Source: Rhodococcoides trifolii
GTDB taxonomy: Bacteria > Actinomycetota > Actinomycetes > Mycobacteriales > Mycobacteriaceae
Length of the DNA stretch: 64,000 nt
Direction: 5' to 3'
Assembly (NCBI RefSeq): GCF_014635345.1
Contig: NZ_BMCU01000003.1
Span: 822,610 to 886,609 of the forward strand
This document shows, piece after piece, positions 26,024 to 35,224 of this stretch. Both the position numbers and the translations under genes were made by a program. The notes beneath the pieces were generated by a model. The model had not been told where the DNA came from, searched no databases, and worked only from the letters and a program-made list of their open reading frames with translations. How positions within the stretch are numbered: the stretch's first letter is position 1; each line of letters starts with the position of its first letter.

Positions 26024-27576
26024 TGAAAGAAGTGTCGTGAGCCGGTGAGATACATCGTCACACCGGCCTCACGCGCAGCGTCGATCACTTCGTTGTCGCG
26101 AATCGAACCGCCCGGTTGCACAACTGCTTTCACGCCTGCGTTCGCCAGGATCTGAAAGCCGTCGGGGAACGGGAAGAACGCGTCGGACGCGGCCACCGCG
26201 CCTTCGACGCGCTCCCCCCCACGCTGCACCGCGAGGTGCGCCGAGTCGACCCGGTTGACCTGACCCATTCCGACACCGACCGACGCGCCGTCCGACGCGA
26301 TGAGGATTGCGTTCGATTTCACCGCACGGCAGGCGATCCAGGCGAACTCCAGGTCCTTCAGGGTCGCGGCGTCGGCAGGGTCGCCGACCGCGAGGGTCCA
26401 GTTGGCCGGGTCGTCACCACCGGCGTCCAGAACGTCCTTCCGCTGAAGCAACGCACCGCCCGAAATCTGCTTCAGCTCCGAACCCGCGTCGAGGGGCGGA
26501 GCGGCCAGCAGAACGCGAACGTTCTTCTTGCGCTGCAGCACTCCGAGTGCGCCGTCGGCGTAGGAAGGAGCGATGATGACCTCGGTGAAGATTTCGGCCA
26601 CCTGCTCGGCCATCTCCACCGTCACTTCGCGGTTGGCTGCGATCACGCCGCCGTAGGCGCTGACGGGGTCACAGGCGTGCGCCTTGCGATGGGCGTCGGC
26701 GATGTCGTCGGCCACCGCGATCCCACACGGGTTGGCGTGCTTGATGATCGCGACACAGGGAGCGTCGTGGTCGTGCGCGGCGCGCCACGCGGCGTCGCCG
26801 TCGGTGAAGTTGTTGTAGGACATCTCCTTACCGTGCAACTGCTCGGCCTGAGCGATGCCCGTGTGCGCAGACGGGTCGATGTACAGCGCGGCGCCCTGAT
26901 GTGGGTTCTCGCCGTATCGGAGCACCGATGCACGCTCCCAGGTACCGCCCATCCACGTCGGAAATGCGTCATCGGAGGTGTCGAGGACAGTGGTCATCCA
27001 CGAGGCGACAGCCACGTCGTACGCGGCGGTGTGCTGAAAAGCCGTGGCAGCGAGGGTGATTCGCTGTTGGAGGGTGAATCCTCCGGCGTCGACCGCAGCG
27101 AGGACGTCCGCGTACCGAGCCGGGTCGACCACCACGGCGACCGACGGGTGGTTCTTCGCCGCGGCACGGACCATCGACGGACCGCCGATGTCGATCTGCT
27201 CGACGCACTCGTCCGGCGTCGCACCCGACGCCACCGTCTCGGTGAACGGATACAGGTTCACCACCACCAGCTCGAACGGAGCGACGCCCAACTCCTCGAG
27301 CTGCGCGAGGTGTTCGGGCTTGCGGGTGTCCGCCAACACGCCGGCGTGCACGCGGGGGTGCAAGGTCTTGACGCGACCGTCGAGGGTCTCGGGGAAGCCG
27401 GTGAGATCCTCGACGCGGGTCACCGGGACACCGGCGGCAGCGATGCGGCCGGCGGTCGATCCCGTCGACACCAATTCCACTCCGGCAGCGTGCAATCCGG
27501 CAGCCAACTCTTCGAGTCCGGTCTTGTCGTAGACGCTCACCAGAGCGCGGCGAATCGCCTTCGTGTTGTCACTCAC
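26020..27576 (-). CDS. purH: Bifunctional AICAR formyltransferase/IMP cyclohydrolase
   Basis: 518 aa from GTG 27576 ([20 protein letters not shown]), matching the mycobacterial start; ATG 27600 is in frame but would overlap purN by 32 bp. The N-terminal MGS-like cyclohydrolase domain has [16 protein letters not shown] and [13 protein letters not shown]; the formyltransferase domain has [20 protein letters not shown] and [15 protein letters not shown]. It catalyses the last two steps of IMP synthesis. The start overlaps the purN stop by 8 bp, consistent with a purN-purH operon. Confidence 0.95.
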   Translation of the reverse strand: MSDNTKAIRRALVSVYDKTGLEELAAGLHAAGVELVSTGSTAGRIAAAGVPVTRVEDLTGFPETLDGRVKTLHPRVHAGVLADTRKPEHLAQLEELGVAPFELVVVNLYPFTETVASGATPDECVEQIDIGGPSMVRAAAKNHPSVAVVVDPARYADVLAAVDAGGFTLQQRITLAATAFQHTAAYDVAVASWMTTVLDTSDDAFPTWMGGTWERASVLRYGENPHQGAALYIDPSAHTGIAQAEQLHGKEMSYNNFTDGDAAWRAAHDHDAPCVAIIKHANPCGIAVADDIADAHRKAHACDPVSAYGGVIAANREVTVEMAEQVAEIFTEVIIAPSYADGALGVLQRKKNVRVLLAAPPLDAGSELKQISGGALLQRKDVLDAGGDDPANWTLAVGDPADAATLKDLEFAWIACRAVKSNAILIASDGASVGVGMGQVNRVDSAHLAVQRGGERVEGAVAASDAFFPFPDGFQILANAGVKAVVQPGGSIRDNEVIDAAREAGVTMYLTGSRHFFH

Positions 27577-28150
27577 TGGGAATCTGAGCCTTTCGTCCAT
27601 CGGAGATCACACCTCGAGAGGCAACGGCCGCGATCACATCGATCAACAGCCGTCGTTCCACGGTCTTGATTCGTTCGTGCAGAGTCGACGCGTCGTCCCC
27701 GTCGAGAACCGGGACCGCCTCCTGCGCGAGTATGGGTCCGGTGTCGACACCCGAGTCGACGAGATGAACCGTCGTCCCCGTCACCTTCACACCGTGCGCA
27801 AGCGCGTCGGGCACCGCGTGCGCGCCCGGAAACGACGGCAGCAGAGCGGGATGCGTGTTGATGATGCGCCCACCGAACTCGGCGAGGAACCTCGGGCCGA
27901 GGATTTTCATGAAACCGGCGGAGACGATCAGATCGGGTCGGTGCGCTGCGGTGGCAGCGGTGAGAGCGGCATCCCATGCGTCACGGTCGGGATGGTCGGC
28001 CAGATCGACGCGGAACGTCTCGATTCCGGAGCGGGCGGCGTCGCAGTCTCGGTCCACGCCGACCGCCACGATGCGCGCGGGGTAGCCGTCGCCGGCCGCG
28101 TCGGCGAGCGACCTGAGAAGTGTCCCCGTGCCCGATGCGAGGACCACCAC
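27569..28150 (-). CDS. purN: Phosphoribosylglycinamide formyltransferase
   Basis: 193 aa from GTG 28150. [37 protein letters not shown] (catalytic Asn and His) and [13 protein letters not shown] (catalytic Asp) mark a complete GART that adds formyl to GAR in purine synthesis. A good SD, AGGAG (28188-28192), sits 7 nt before an in-frame CTG at 28180, which would add LSAPLSHPAR and resembles the longer N-terminus of the M. tuberculosis protein. The true start may be that CTG. It is followed by purH and preceded by perM. Confidence 0.93.
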   Translation of the reverse strand: MVVLASGTGTLLRSLADAAGDGYPARIVAVGVDRDCDAARSGIETFRVDLADHPDRDAWDAALTAATAAHRPDLIVSAGFMKILGPRFLAEFGGRIINTHPALLPSFPGAHAVPDALAHGVKVTGTTVHLVDSGVDTGPILAQEAVPVLDGDDASTLHERIKTVERRLLIDVIAAVASRGVISDGRKAQIPSE

Positions 28151-28250
28151 GCGGGCCGGGTGCGACAGCGGGGCAGACAGCGCGCTTCTCCTGAACGAAT
28201 CGGGGCGTGGGTCGGTCTCGACCCATCCGAAACCCTAGACCGCGAGCAGG

Positions 28251-29657
28251 TCAGCGCGTCTCGTCGGGGTCGTCGATCTCCACGACCTCGGCGTCGACGA
28301 CATCGTCGTCGTTCGCGACGGGCTCCTCGGCCGGGACGTCCTCTTCTACGACGTCGTCCTCCGGTTCCGGAGCAGCCTCGATGGCGGCCATCGGTTCGGC
28401 AAGCTCGACCGGCTCGTCGGCCTCGTCATGATGGTCGAGCCAGGCGTCGGTGACCTCGTCGCGGTGCAGAAGATGCCCGGCCACCGCTGCCGTCGACCCA
28501 CCGACCACGAGCGACCATCCGAACGTCGCCACACCCAGGATCAGCACGTCGACGCCCAGGTCACCGAACGTGCCCATCACCCCACCGGCGACGAATCCGG
28601 CGATCACGGCGACGAGGCTGACCATCACGGCGGCGGTCGCGGCGGCGCGGAGGGCGTCGGGAGCAGACAGAGTCGCAGACGCGCATCCCCGGCCGAGCAG
28701 GTACGCGGCGAGCACGGGAACGACCAGCATCGCCGGCCACCAGACCTGCGCAGAGGACTCGGGGAGCGCAGCCAGCACCGGAACCGCCGGGATGGGGCCG
28801 CCCGCGGTGTCGAACAATGACACCGTTGCCGCTCCGACGTGGGCGGACGATCCGGTTACGACCGCGGCCGCACCGATCACCACGTTCGGTAGATAGAGGA
28901 TCGAGACGACGGTGAGCCCGAGCGAACCGATGACTCCGTCGCCCGTCTCCAGCAGCGCTCCGACGGTGGACCACGACATCACCAACGACGCGACGACCAG
29001 CACCGCGCCGCCCGCAACCAGAGTTGCCACTGCGCGAGCCGCCGGAACGAACGCGGCGACCGCCCACGGCGCCAGATGAACTCGCTGCAGCACCCCGGGC
29101 CACGTACCGACGACAAGGCCGACGGCCGCGGCGGTTGCGTGCACTGCTAGAACCCAGCCGAACGTCACGAGCGCATTCGGCGTCGTGAGAGGGATGACCG
29201 ACGAGGCATCCTGGATCATTGCGAGCATCACGGCCGCGAAGACGAGAGGCGCACCCAGAGCGGCCGCCAGCACCCAGCAGACGTCACGTCTGGTGCTGGT
29301 CTCCGACACCGCACCGGCGCATGCCCGCGCCACCGACACCATCAACACGATGGTGGGCAGGAGCGGCAGGATGCCGAGATCGGCTCCACCGATCCCGAGC
29401 GGAACGTGGTGAACGGCCAACCACGACCCGGCGATGGCTCCGAAGGTGCCCGTCAGGTCGCTGTTCGCGGAGACCAGCGTGACGATGGAGAGTGCGGCGA
29501 CGAGAGCCAGCAGAACACCGACGGGCCGAAGACCGACGACCACCAGCTTCTTCGCAAGTTCAGGCGACGGGCCCGGGCCACCGGTACGACGATCTTTCGA
29601 CGTCTGGGTTCTCGGTGCCCCGGTTCTCGATGTCTGGGAACTCAGGAGGGAACTCAC
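28251..29657 (-). CDS. perM: PerM-type integral membrane protein (DUF6350, Rv0955-like)
   Basis: 468 aa from GTG 29657, with GGAG/AGGA-rich codons inside the start region. About ten membrane helices run from residue 38 to 400, then an acidic cytosolic tail (EAAPEPEDDVVEEDVPAEEP). Position just before purN, length and tail match PerM of M. tuberculosis, which supports cell division and acid/low-magnesium survival. The N-terminal Ser/Thr/Pro stretch is not conserved. The assignment rests on layout and gene order more than motifs. Confidence 0.8.
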   Translation of the reverse strand: MSSLLSSQTSRTGAPRTQTSKDRRTGGPGPSPELAKKLVVVGLRPVGVLLALVAALSIVTLVSANSDLTGTFGAIAGSWLAVHHVPLGIGGADLGILPLLPTIVLMVSVARACAGAVSETSTRRDVCWVLAAALGAPLVFAAVMLAMIQDASSVIPLTTPNALVTFGWVLAVHATAAAVGLVVGTWPGVLQRVHLAPWAVAAFVPAARAVATLVAGGAVLVVASLVMSWSTVGALLETGDGVIGSLGLTVVSILYLPNVVIGAAAVVTGSSAHVGAATVSLFDTAGGPIPAVPVLAALPESSAQVWWPAMLVVPVLAAYLLGRGCASATLSAPDALRAAATAAVMVSLVAVIAGFVAGGVMGTFGDLGVDVLILGVATFGWSLVVGGSTAAVAGHLLHRDEVTDAWLDHHDEADEPVELAEPMAAIEAAPEPEDDVVEEDVPAEEPVANDDDVVDAEVVEIDDPDETR

Positions 29658-29710
29658 CCGTCACAGGGTTTCATTCACCGCCCCAGCTGCAGGACAGGCG
29701 CGCCGAGAGG

Positions 29711-30730
29711 CTAGCGATTCCGCTCGTCGTCGGGTGTCGCTTCGGGGAGCGCAGTGGTCTTGTCGTCGGCCGGCTTCGGCGTGCTCGGGTAACCCTGGGT
29801 CGGCTCGTTCGACGGGCGCGGATCGGAGTACCCGGGGGCCGAGTAGGGCTGCGGCTGTCCGTAACCCTGTCCGGGGCCCTGCTGGCCGGGACCGACGGGG
29901 TAGCCCTGCGGTCCGGTGTAGTTCTGTGGAGGTGCGTAGCCCTGCGGTGCGCCGTAACCCTGCGACGGTGCGTAGCCCTGCGGCGGTGCGTAGCCCTGCG
30001 GTGCGCCGTAGCCCTGCGGTTGCCCGTAACCCTGCGGTCCGGGTTGCCCCTGCGACCCGGGTTGCCCATGGGATCCGGGCTGACCCTGCGGCTGGCCGTA
30101 GCCTTGCGAACCCTGCGGCTGGCCGTATCCCTGCGGCTGATTCCCGTATCCGTACGGCTGGCCACCGTAGGGCTGGCCGAACCCACCCGGCTGCTGCTGC
30201 GGAGCCTTCGGCTTCGGGGCAGGGGGCGTCACCACTCCCGACTCGAGCAGCAACCCGGCAACTGCTGCGGCGGTCTGAACGAATCCCAGGACGAGCACCA
30301 GAATCGTGCCCGTGCCGATGCCGGCGTCGATGCTCTCACCGAAGCCGGACACGTCGGGCGTGATGTTGAACGACTGGAACACCAGCGTCAGGAACGCGGC
30401 AACGGAGAGCGCGGCTGCGATGGGGAAGTTGCCACGCTGCTTGGGGAGCAACCCGACGCCTGCGACGGCACCGGCGGCCAAGAACAGCGCCACGGACGTC
30501 GGGTCGCCCCCGAAGAAGTTCTGACTGAACCCGGCCACGGTGATCTGTGGCGCGAGGCCGAGCAGGAAGTTCACGACTCCCAAGCCCACCAACACGAGCG
30601 TCAAGATTCTGACGATGCGCAGGGCGGAGGCCGTCGCGTCGGTGGAAGTGGTCTCGGACGGCGTCGGGTCCGGACGAGCAGGCTGCTCGGGCGTGCTCGG
30701 CTGGTCGGGTTCCCCTGACGAGAAGGTCAT
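29711..30730 (-). CDS. DUF5336 membrane protein with QPQGYG-repeat tail (34-kDa antigen type, Rv0954-like)
   Basis: 339 aa from ATG 30730. Four membrane helices (about residues 38-165) are followed by a long Gln/Pro/Gly/Tyr-rich tail made of degenerate units such as [18 protein letters not shown] and GSQGQPG, ending in an acidic stretch. The same plan is seen in the mycobacterial 34-kDa antigenic protein, which associates with the division and growth machinery. The repeats are low complexity and prone to length change. It lies 53 bp before perM on the same strand. Confidence 0.82.
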   Translation of the reverse strand: MTFSSGEPDQPSTPEQPARPDPTPSETTSTDATASALRIVRILTLVLVGLGVVNFLLGLAPQITVAGFSQNFFGGDPTSVALFLAAGAVAGVGLLPKQRGNFPIAAALSVAAFLTLVFQSFNITPDVSGFGESIDAGIGTGTILVLVLGFVQTAAAVAGLLLESGVVTPPAPKPKAPQQQPGGFGQPYGGQPYGYGNQPQGYGQPQGSQGYGQPQGQPGSHGQPGSQGQPGPQGYGQPQGYGAPQGYAPPQGYAPSQGYGAPQGYAPPQNYTGPQGYPVGPGQQGPGQGYGQPQPYSAPGYSDPRPSNEPTQGYPSTPKPADDKTTALPEATPDDERNR

Positions 30731-30789
30731 GTCTCATCCTCTTCCTCGGTTCGCGGTACCCGACCACCCTACGTCGACCCACCGACGCC

Positions 30790-31914
30790 CTAACTCACCC
30801 CGACGAGCTCCCGGCTCTCGGACTGCGACGCCTCGATCTCCCGAACCAGCGGAAGCACCTTCGCCCCGAAGTACTCGATTTCTTCCTGGAAGTGCAGAAA
30901 CCCACCCAGAATCAGGTCGACGCCGCGGCTCCGGTACGCGACGATGCGCTCGGCGATCTGTTCCGGGGTACCGATGAGCTGCGACTTGAATCCGTCGTTG
31001 TACTGCACCAGATCTTCGAAGGACGAGTCGGACCACATCCCCTTCTTGTCCTTCGTCGAGTTGCCGGCCTGCTGCACCGCGTCCCGGAACCCCTCCACCG
31101 CAGGCTTGTTCGCCTTCTCGACGATCTCGCGCAGGGTGTCCCTGGCCTCGGCTTCGGTGTCGCGGGCGATGATGAAACCGTTGAGCCCGAACTTGACCTC
31201 ACGCTTGTGCTCACGCGCGACACGGCGAATGTTGTCGACCTGCTCGGTCACGCCGTCGAAGTCCTTGCCGTTGGAGAAGTACCAATCGGAGTACTTGCCG
31301 GCGTTCTCCTGCGCTGCCGAGGAGTTACCACCCTGGAACAGTTCGGGATTGGGGCGCTCCGGGGTGTTGAGCGGCTTCGGCTTCAACGTGAAATCGTGGA
31401 TTCGATAGAAGTCACCACGGAAGTCGACGTCGTCCTCGGTCCATATCTTGCGCAGCACCTGTAGGAACTCGGCGCTGCGACGGTACCGCTCGTCGTGTTC
31501 GAGCCACGGCTCGCCGAGATGGGTGAATTCGTCCTTGAACCATCCGCTCACCACGTTAACCGCGAACCGGCCGTTCGACAGATGATCGGCTGTCGCACCA
31601 AGTTTCGCGAGCACGCCCGGCTGCCACAGACCCGGGTGGACAGCCGCGATGACCTTGAGCCGCTCGGTCGCGAGGAGTAGGGCGAGTGAGATGCTGGTCG
31701 ATTCGTGCTGGAACTCGGCGCCGTAGCTCGACTCGTAGCGCACCTGACTCAGCGCGTACTCGAATCCGTTGTTCTCGGCGGTCTGCGCGAGCTTCTTGTT
31801 GTATTCGTAGTCCCAGCTGGTTCGCTGCTCGATGGTGCTCGTGACCAGTCCCCCACTGACATTGGGTACCCAGTACGCGAACTTGATCTCGTCGGAAATG
31901 CGCTCGGTGGTCAT
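30790..31914 (-). CDS. sfnG: FMNH2-dependent dimethylsulfone monooxygenase (luciferase-like)
   Basis: 374 aa. It opens with KFAYWVPNVSGGLVTSTIEQ and continues with FEYALSQVRYESSYGAEFQH, VAVHPGLWQPG-like AAVHPGLWQPGVLAKLGAT and GRFAVNVVSGWFKDEF, the SfnG pattern within the bacterial luciferase-like superfamily. SfnG oxidises dimethylsulfone to methanesulfinate using FMNH2 from a separate reductase, giving cells a sulfur source. It follows the SfnB-like gene by 12 bp. The next steps (sulfinate/sulfonate monooxygenases) are not in this window. Confidence 0.9.
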   Translation of the reverse strand: MTTERISDEIKFAYWVPNVSGGLVTSTIEQRTSWDYEYNKKLAQTAENNGFEYALSQVRYESSYGAEFQHESTSISLALLLATERLKVIAAVHPGLWQPGVLAKLGATADHLSNGRFAVNVVSGWFKDEFTHLGEPWLEHDERYRRSAEFLQVLRKIWTEDDVDFRGDFYRIHDFTLKPKPLNTPERPNPELFQGGNSSAAQENAGKYSDWYFSNGKDFDGVTEQVDNIRRVAREHKREVKFGLNGFIIARDTEAEARDTLREIVEKANKPAVEGFRDAVQQAGNSTKDKKGMWSDSSFEDLVQYNDGFKSQLIGTPEQIAERIVAYRSRGVDLILGGFLHFQEEIEYFGAKVLPLVREIEASQSESRELVGVS

Positions 31915-31926
31915 GGAACCTTCTTT

Positions 31927-33147
31927 CTAGGAATACCAGGTGGGCTCGGGCAACTCGTCCGTCAAAACCCATCGACCGACTTCGCGACGCTTGTAGGCGA
32001 CCGGGTCGTGGAGGGTGTGTGTACGGACGTTTCGCCAGAATCGGTCGAATCCGTATTTGCTTGCCGTCGCACGTGCGCCGAGCGCCTCGAAGATGGTCGA
32101 CGTGACCTCGAGCGCCACCTCGGTGGCCCGCGCCTTGACGGCTGCGACGCGCACCTCGTGCTCACCGCGTTCCTGCTCGGTGACGTTCCAGGCGTTGTCG
32201 TGGATCGACTTGCCCTCCAGCGCAACGGTATCGGCGAGTGCCTCGACCGACCACAGCTTGGCGGTCAGGTCACCGTAGATGTCGATGATGTACGGCTCGT
32301 CGATGGCCTTGTCGAAACCGCTGTGCAGCCACGCACGCGTCTTGTCCCGCGAGTACGACGCCGCCTGATCGAGTGCCCCGCGGGCGATTCCGAGGTAGAA
32401 GTTGACGAACACGAGCTGAATGGTGGGCACGTTCAGGGTGTTGTAGACCCGAGGCTGGAACTTCTTGTCCACGAAACCTGCTGCGTCGCTCCAGTTCACC
32501 CGCACGTGGTCGATGCTGACGCTGCCGCTCTCGGTCTGGCGCTGGCCGATGTTGTCCCAGTCGTCGTGGAACGACAGCCCCGGAGTGTCCGACGGCACGA
32601 TGGCGAAGACGTGCTGACCGTCCGGCAGCGCACCTTCGAGGACGGTGACATCCGAAACCCGACTTCCGGTGGAGAAGGACTTCTCGCCGGTGAAGACGAT
32701 CTGGTCGCCCTCCTCGGTGACCTGAACGTCGTTGTCTCGTGGGTTGACTGCGCCGCCGAAGAACCACCGGTTCGTCGTCGCGGCTTCTTCGACCGCCTGG
32801 ATCTGCTCTGGCGTGCCCACCAGTCGAGCCGCCCAGAACCACAGCAGGTGGTAGCCGAGCAGCTGACCGATCGAGCCGTCGGCGGTCGAGACTGTGCGGA
32901 TCACCTGGTACGCGGTGGGCCAATCCTGGCCGCCGCCACCGTGTTCCGCCGGTCCGAGAAGGGTGACGAGACCGGAATCCTTCAACAGCTGCACTTCGTG
33001 AACGGGAGCGGCGATGCCCTTGTCGCGTTCGACCGCATCGACCGCGAGCAGGGTGGCGACATTGGCCGCGCGTGCGATCCACCCCTCCGAGGTCGTAGGG
33101 GCGTCGGGCCAGTTCTGGGTGAGTGGGCGGTTCTCGGTGGTGGTCAT
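31927..33147 (-). CDS. sfnB: SfnB/DszC-type flavin monooxygenase of the acyl-CoA dehydrogenase fold
   Basis: 406 aa from ATG 33147 with AGGAGA 12 nt upstream. The acyl-CoA dehydrogenase fold is evident (LLGPAEHGGGGQDWPTAYQV, STADGSIGQLLGYH, GEKSFSTGSRVSD, FEALGARATASKYGFDRFWR), but the catalytic glutamate of true dehydrogenases is not apparent; DszC and SfnB enzymes use this fold as FMNH2-dependent oxygenases on organosulfur compounds. With sfnG it forms a sulfur-scavenging unit. A cysteine-containing leader ORF lies 35 bp upstream, suggesting control by sulfur status. Confidence 0.85.
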   Translation of the reverse strand: MTTTENRPLTQNWPDAPTTSEGWIARAANVATLLAVDAVERDKGIAAPVHEVQLLKDSGLVTLLGPAEHGGGGQDWPTAYQVIRTVSTADGSIGQLLGYHLLWFWAARLVGTPEQIQAVEEAATTNRWFFGGAVNPRDNDVQVTEEGDQIVFTGEKSFSTGSRVSDVTVLEGALPDGQHVFAIVPSDTPGLSFHDDWDNIGQRQTESGSVSIDHVRVNWSDAAGFVDKKFQPRVYNTLNVPTIQLVFVNFYLGIARGALDQAASYSRDKTRAWLHSGFDKAIDEPYIIDIYGDLTAKLWSVEALADTVALEGKSIHDNAWNVTEQERGEHEVRVAAVKARATEVALEVTSTIFEALGARATASKYGFDRFWRNVRTHTLHDPVAYKRREVGRWVLTDELPEPTWYS

Positions 33148-33182
33148 TGCTGGGTGTCTCCTGTGTGAGTGTCGAGTGGGTG

Positions 33183-33227
33183 TCAGACCGATCGGCACTG
33201 GCGACAGGAGGAGTGGTTCGACGTCAT
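33183..33227 (-). CDS. Cysteine-containing leader peptide upstream of sfnB
   Basis: ATG 33227 to TGA 33183 encodes MTSNHSSCRQCRSV, 14 aa with two cysteines and three arginines. Short Cys-bearing leader peptides of about this size stand before sulfur-assimilation operons in actinobacteria, and in mycobacteria such upstream ORFs sense cysteine by attenuating the downstream genes. Place (35 nt before sfnB, same strand), size and composition fit that class. Translation is not shown by the sequence alone. Confidence 0.6.
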   Translation of the reverse strand: MTSNHSSCRQCRSV

Positions 33228-33272
33228 GACCTCAGTAGACGACGTCGGGCGGCCCTGCGACCACAGTTCGAA

Positions 33273-34229
33273 TCACGCTGATTCGAGAGCCACCACAATT
33301 TTGCCGATCGCTCCGCTGCTCTCGACGACTCGATGCGCCTCGGTCAGAGTCTCGACGTCGATCGGCGACAGAGTGGTGGTCGCGGTAGAGCGAAGGGTCC
33401 CGTCGTCGACGAGGTCGGCGACTCGGTCCAGCAACCGCTGCTGGGACGAATCCTCCGGCAGATGAAGCGGTTTGGCGAACATGAACTCCCACTGCCAGCT
33501 CTGGCTCTTGGACTTGAGCGGCATGGTGTCGAGGCCCTCGGGATCGTCGATCGCCACCACCTGACCCTGCACGGCAAGGATCTCGGCGTAGACCTCGACG
33601 TTGCCGTCGGAAAACGGTGAAAAGATGTAGTCGACAGCGCCGGCCTCGGTCAGATCGCGGCCGACGATGCGGTGAGCGCCCATGTCGGTCGCCCACCGTG
33701 CGGATTCCGTGCGACCGGCCGATGCGACGACGGTCACTCCGGTGAGTGCGCGCGCGAGCTGAATCACCATCGAGCCGGTGCCGCCGGCGCCGCCGACGAC
33801 GAGGAGTGTGCCGGTGGACGATTCGCTCAGGTGCAGCTTGTCGAACAACGCCTCCCAGGCCGTGATCGAGGTCAAGGGCAGTGCCGCCGCGTCGGCGAAG
33901 GACAAGGTCGCCGGCTTCCGGCCGACGATCCGCTCGTCGACCAGCTGGTAGCGGGCGTTGCTGCCGTCACGGTCGATCGAACCGGCGTAGTAGACCTCGT
34001 CGCCGACTGCGCGACCCGTGACGTCGGGCCCGACGGCGACCACGACGCCCGCTGCGTCGAAGCCGAGCACCCGAGGTTCGTCGAGTCCGGCGCGGACCTT
34101 GACGTCCACCGGGTTGACCGACACGGCGCGCACCTCCACGAGAAGGTCGTGGCCGGTGGGCTCGGGAACGGGCGCCTCGAAGACGACGAAGGAATCTCTG
34201 GTCGCGGCGAAGGTGCGGTTGGTGGTCAT
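33273..34229 (-). CDS. Zinc-free quinone oxidoreductase-like NADP-dependent reductase (MDR family)
   Basis: 318 aa from ATG 34229; the ATG at 34271 upstream lies inside the terminator hairpin and is unlikely. GroES-like N-terminus (VRAVSVNPVDVKVRAG, VLGFDAAGVVVAVG, DEVYYAG) and Rossmann part (LLVVGGAGGTGSMVIQLARAL) are those of zinc-less ZADH/QOR reductases; the fingerprint SITAWEALFDKL is present. The substrate is unknown. It ends 45 bp before the leader peptide of the sfn genes and may be read with them, in which case it could supply reducing power; this is inference. Confidence 0.87.
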   Translation of the reverse strand: MTTNRTFAATRDSFVVFEAPVPEPTGHDLLVEVRAVSVNPVDVKVRAGLDEPRVLGFDAAGVVVAVGPDVTGRAVGDEVYYAGSIDRDGSNARYQLVDERIVGRKPATLSFADAAALPLTSITAWEALFDKLHLSESSTGTLLVVGGAGGTGSMVIQLARALTGVTVVASAGRTESARWATDMGAHRIVGRDLTEAGAVDYIFSPFSDGNVEVYAEILAVQGQVVAIDDPEGLDTMPLKSKSQSWQWEFMFAKPLHLPEDSSQQRLLDRVADLVDDGTLRSTATTTLSPIDVETLTEAHRVVESSGAIGKIVVALESA

Positions 34230-34257
34230 GAGAAGAACGTAGCCGTGCCTCGAGAAA

Positions 34258-34310
34258 CGACTCGGGGGCACACCCCATCGATCGATCGACGTGAGTGTGC
34301 CCCCGAGTCG
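34258..34310 (-). terminator. Intrinsic terminator after sucCD
   Basis: A perfect 16-bp stem (arms CGACTCGGGGGCACAC at 34258-34273 and its complement at 34295-34310) with a 21-nt loop lies 13 bp after the sucD stop. On the minus strand it is followed by TTTCTCG, a short T tract. Confidence 0.8.
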
Positions 34311-34323
34311 GGAAAGGGTGAAA

Positions 34324-35217
34324 CTACTTGCGCGCGTTCAGGATCTCGCGTGCGAGTGCCGCGGTCTCGGACGGCGTCTTGCCGACCTTGACACCGGCCG
34401 CCTCGAGGGCGTCCTTCTTGGCCTGCGCGGTACCCGAAGAGCCGGAGACGATGGCGCCGGCGTGGCCCATGGTCTTGCCCTCGGGCGCGGTGAATCCGGC
34501 GACGTAGCCGACGACGGGCTTGGTGACGTTGGCCTTGATGTAGTCGGCCGCACGCTCTTCCGCGTCACCACCGATTTCACCGATCATCACGATGATCTCG
34601 GTCTCGGGGTCCTTCTCGAACGCCTCGATGGCGTCGATGTGGGTGGTTCCGATGACCGGGTCGCCGCCGATGCCGATGGCGGTGGAGAAGCCGAAGTCAC
34701 GGAGCTCGAACATCATCTGGTAGGTCAGGGTGCCGGACTTGGAGACCAAGCCGATCGGGCCCTTGCCCGCGATGTTCGCCGGCGTGATGCCGACGAGAGC
34801 CTCACCGGGGGTGATGATTCCGGGGCAGTTCGGACCGATGATGCGGGTCTTCTCGCCCTTCTCCACGTTGTAGGCCCACGCGTATGCGCTGTCCTGCACG
34901 GGGATTCCCTCGGTGATGACCACGAGCAGCGGAATCTCGGCGTCGATGGCCTCGATGATGGCGTCCTTGGCGAAGGCGGGCGGCACGAACGCAATGGACA
35001 CGTCGGCGCCGGTCTTCTCGATGGCCTCGGCAACAGTGCCGAAGACCGGAAGCTCTACTCCACCATCGTGACTGACCGTAGTTCCGGCCTTGCGCGCGTT
35101 GACGCCACCGACGACCTGCGTGCCCGCCTTGAGCATCAGGGCGGTGTGCTTGGTGCCTTCGCCGCCGGTGATGCCCTGGACGATGACCTTGTTGTCCTTG
35201 TTCAGAAAGATAGACAT
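34324..35217 (-). CDS. sucD: Succinyl-CoA ligase (ADP-forming), alpha subunit
   Basis: 297 aa. [47 protein letters not shown] and [11 protein letters not shown] with the phosphorylated His252 identify the CoA-binding alpha subunit. With SucC it makes succinate and ATP (or GTP) from succinyl-CoA in the TCA cycle. It starts 7 bp after the sucC stop and is followed by a strong hairpin terminator, so sucCD is a two-gene unit. Confidence 0.97.
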   Translation of the reverse strand: MSIFLNKDNKVIVQGITGGEGTKHTALMLKAGTQVVGGVNARKAGTTVSHDGGVELPVFGTVAEAIEKTGADVSIAFVPPAFAKDAIIEAIDAEIPLLVVITEGIPVQDSAYAWAYNVEKGEKTRIIGPNCPGIITPGEALVGITPANIAGKGPIGLVSKSGTLTYQMMFELRDFGFSTAIGIGGDPVIGTTHIDAIEAFEKDPETEIIVMIGEIGGDAEERAADYIKANVTKPVVGYVAGFTAPEGKTMGHAGAIVSGSSGTAQAKKDALEAAGVKVGKTPSETAALAREILNARK

Positions 35218-35224
35218 GGTTCCC

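Noticed and set aside
29830..30190. DNA-level tandem repeat possibly resembling a CRISPR or VNTR array
   Set aside because: It is the QPQGYG-type coding repeat of the DUF5336 protein; units vary in length and there are no spacers. No CRISPR array was seen in the window.
31705..33168. A 487-codon plus-strand frame opposite sfnB and sfnG
   Set aside because: Antisense to well-supported genes; Val/Arg/Asp-rich translation typical of a shadow frame.
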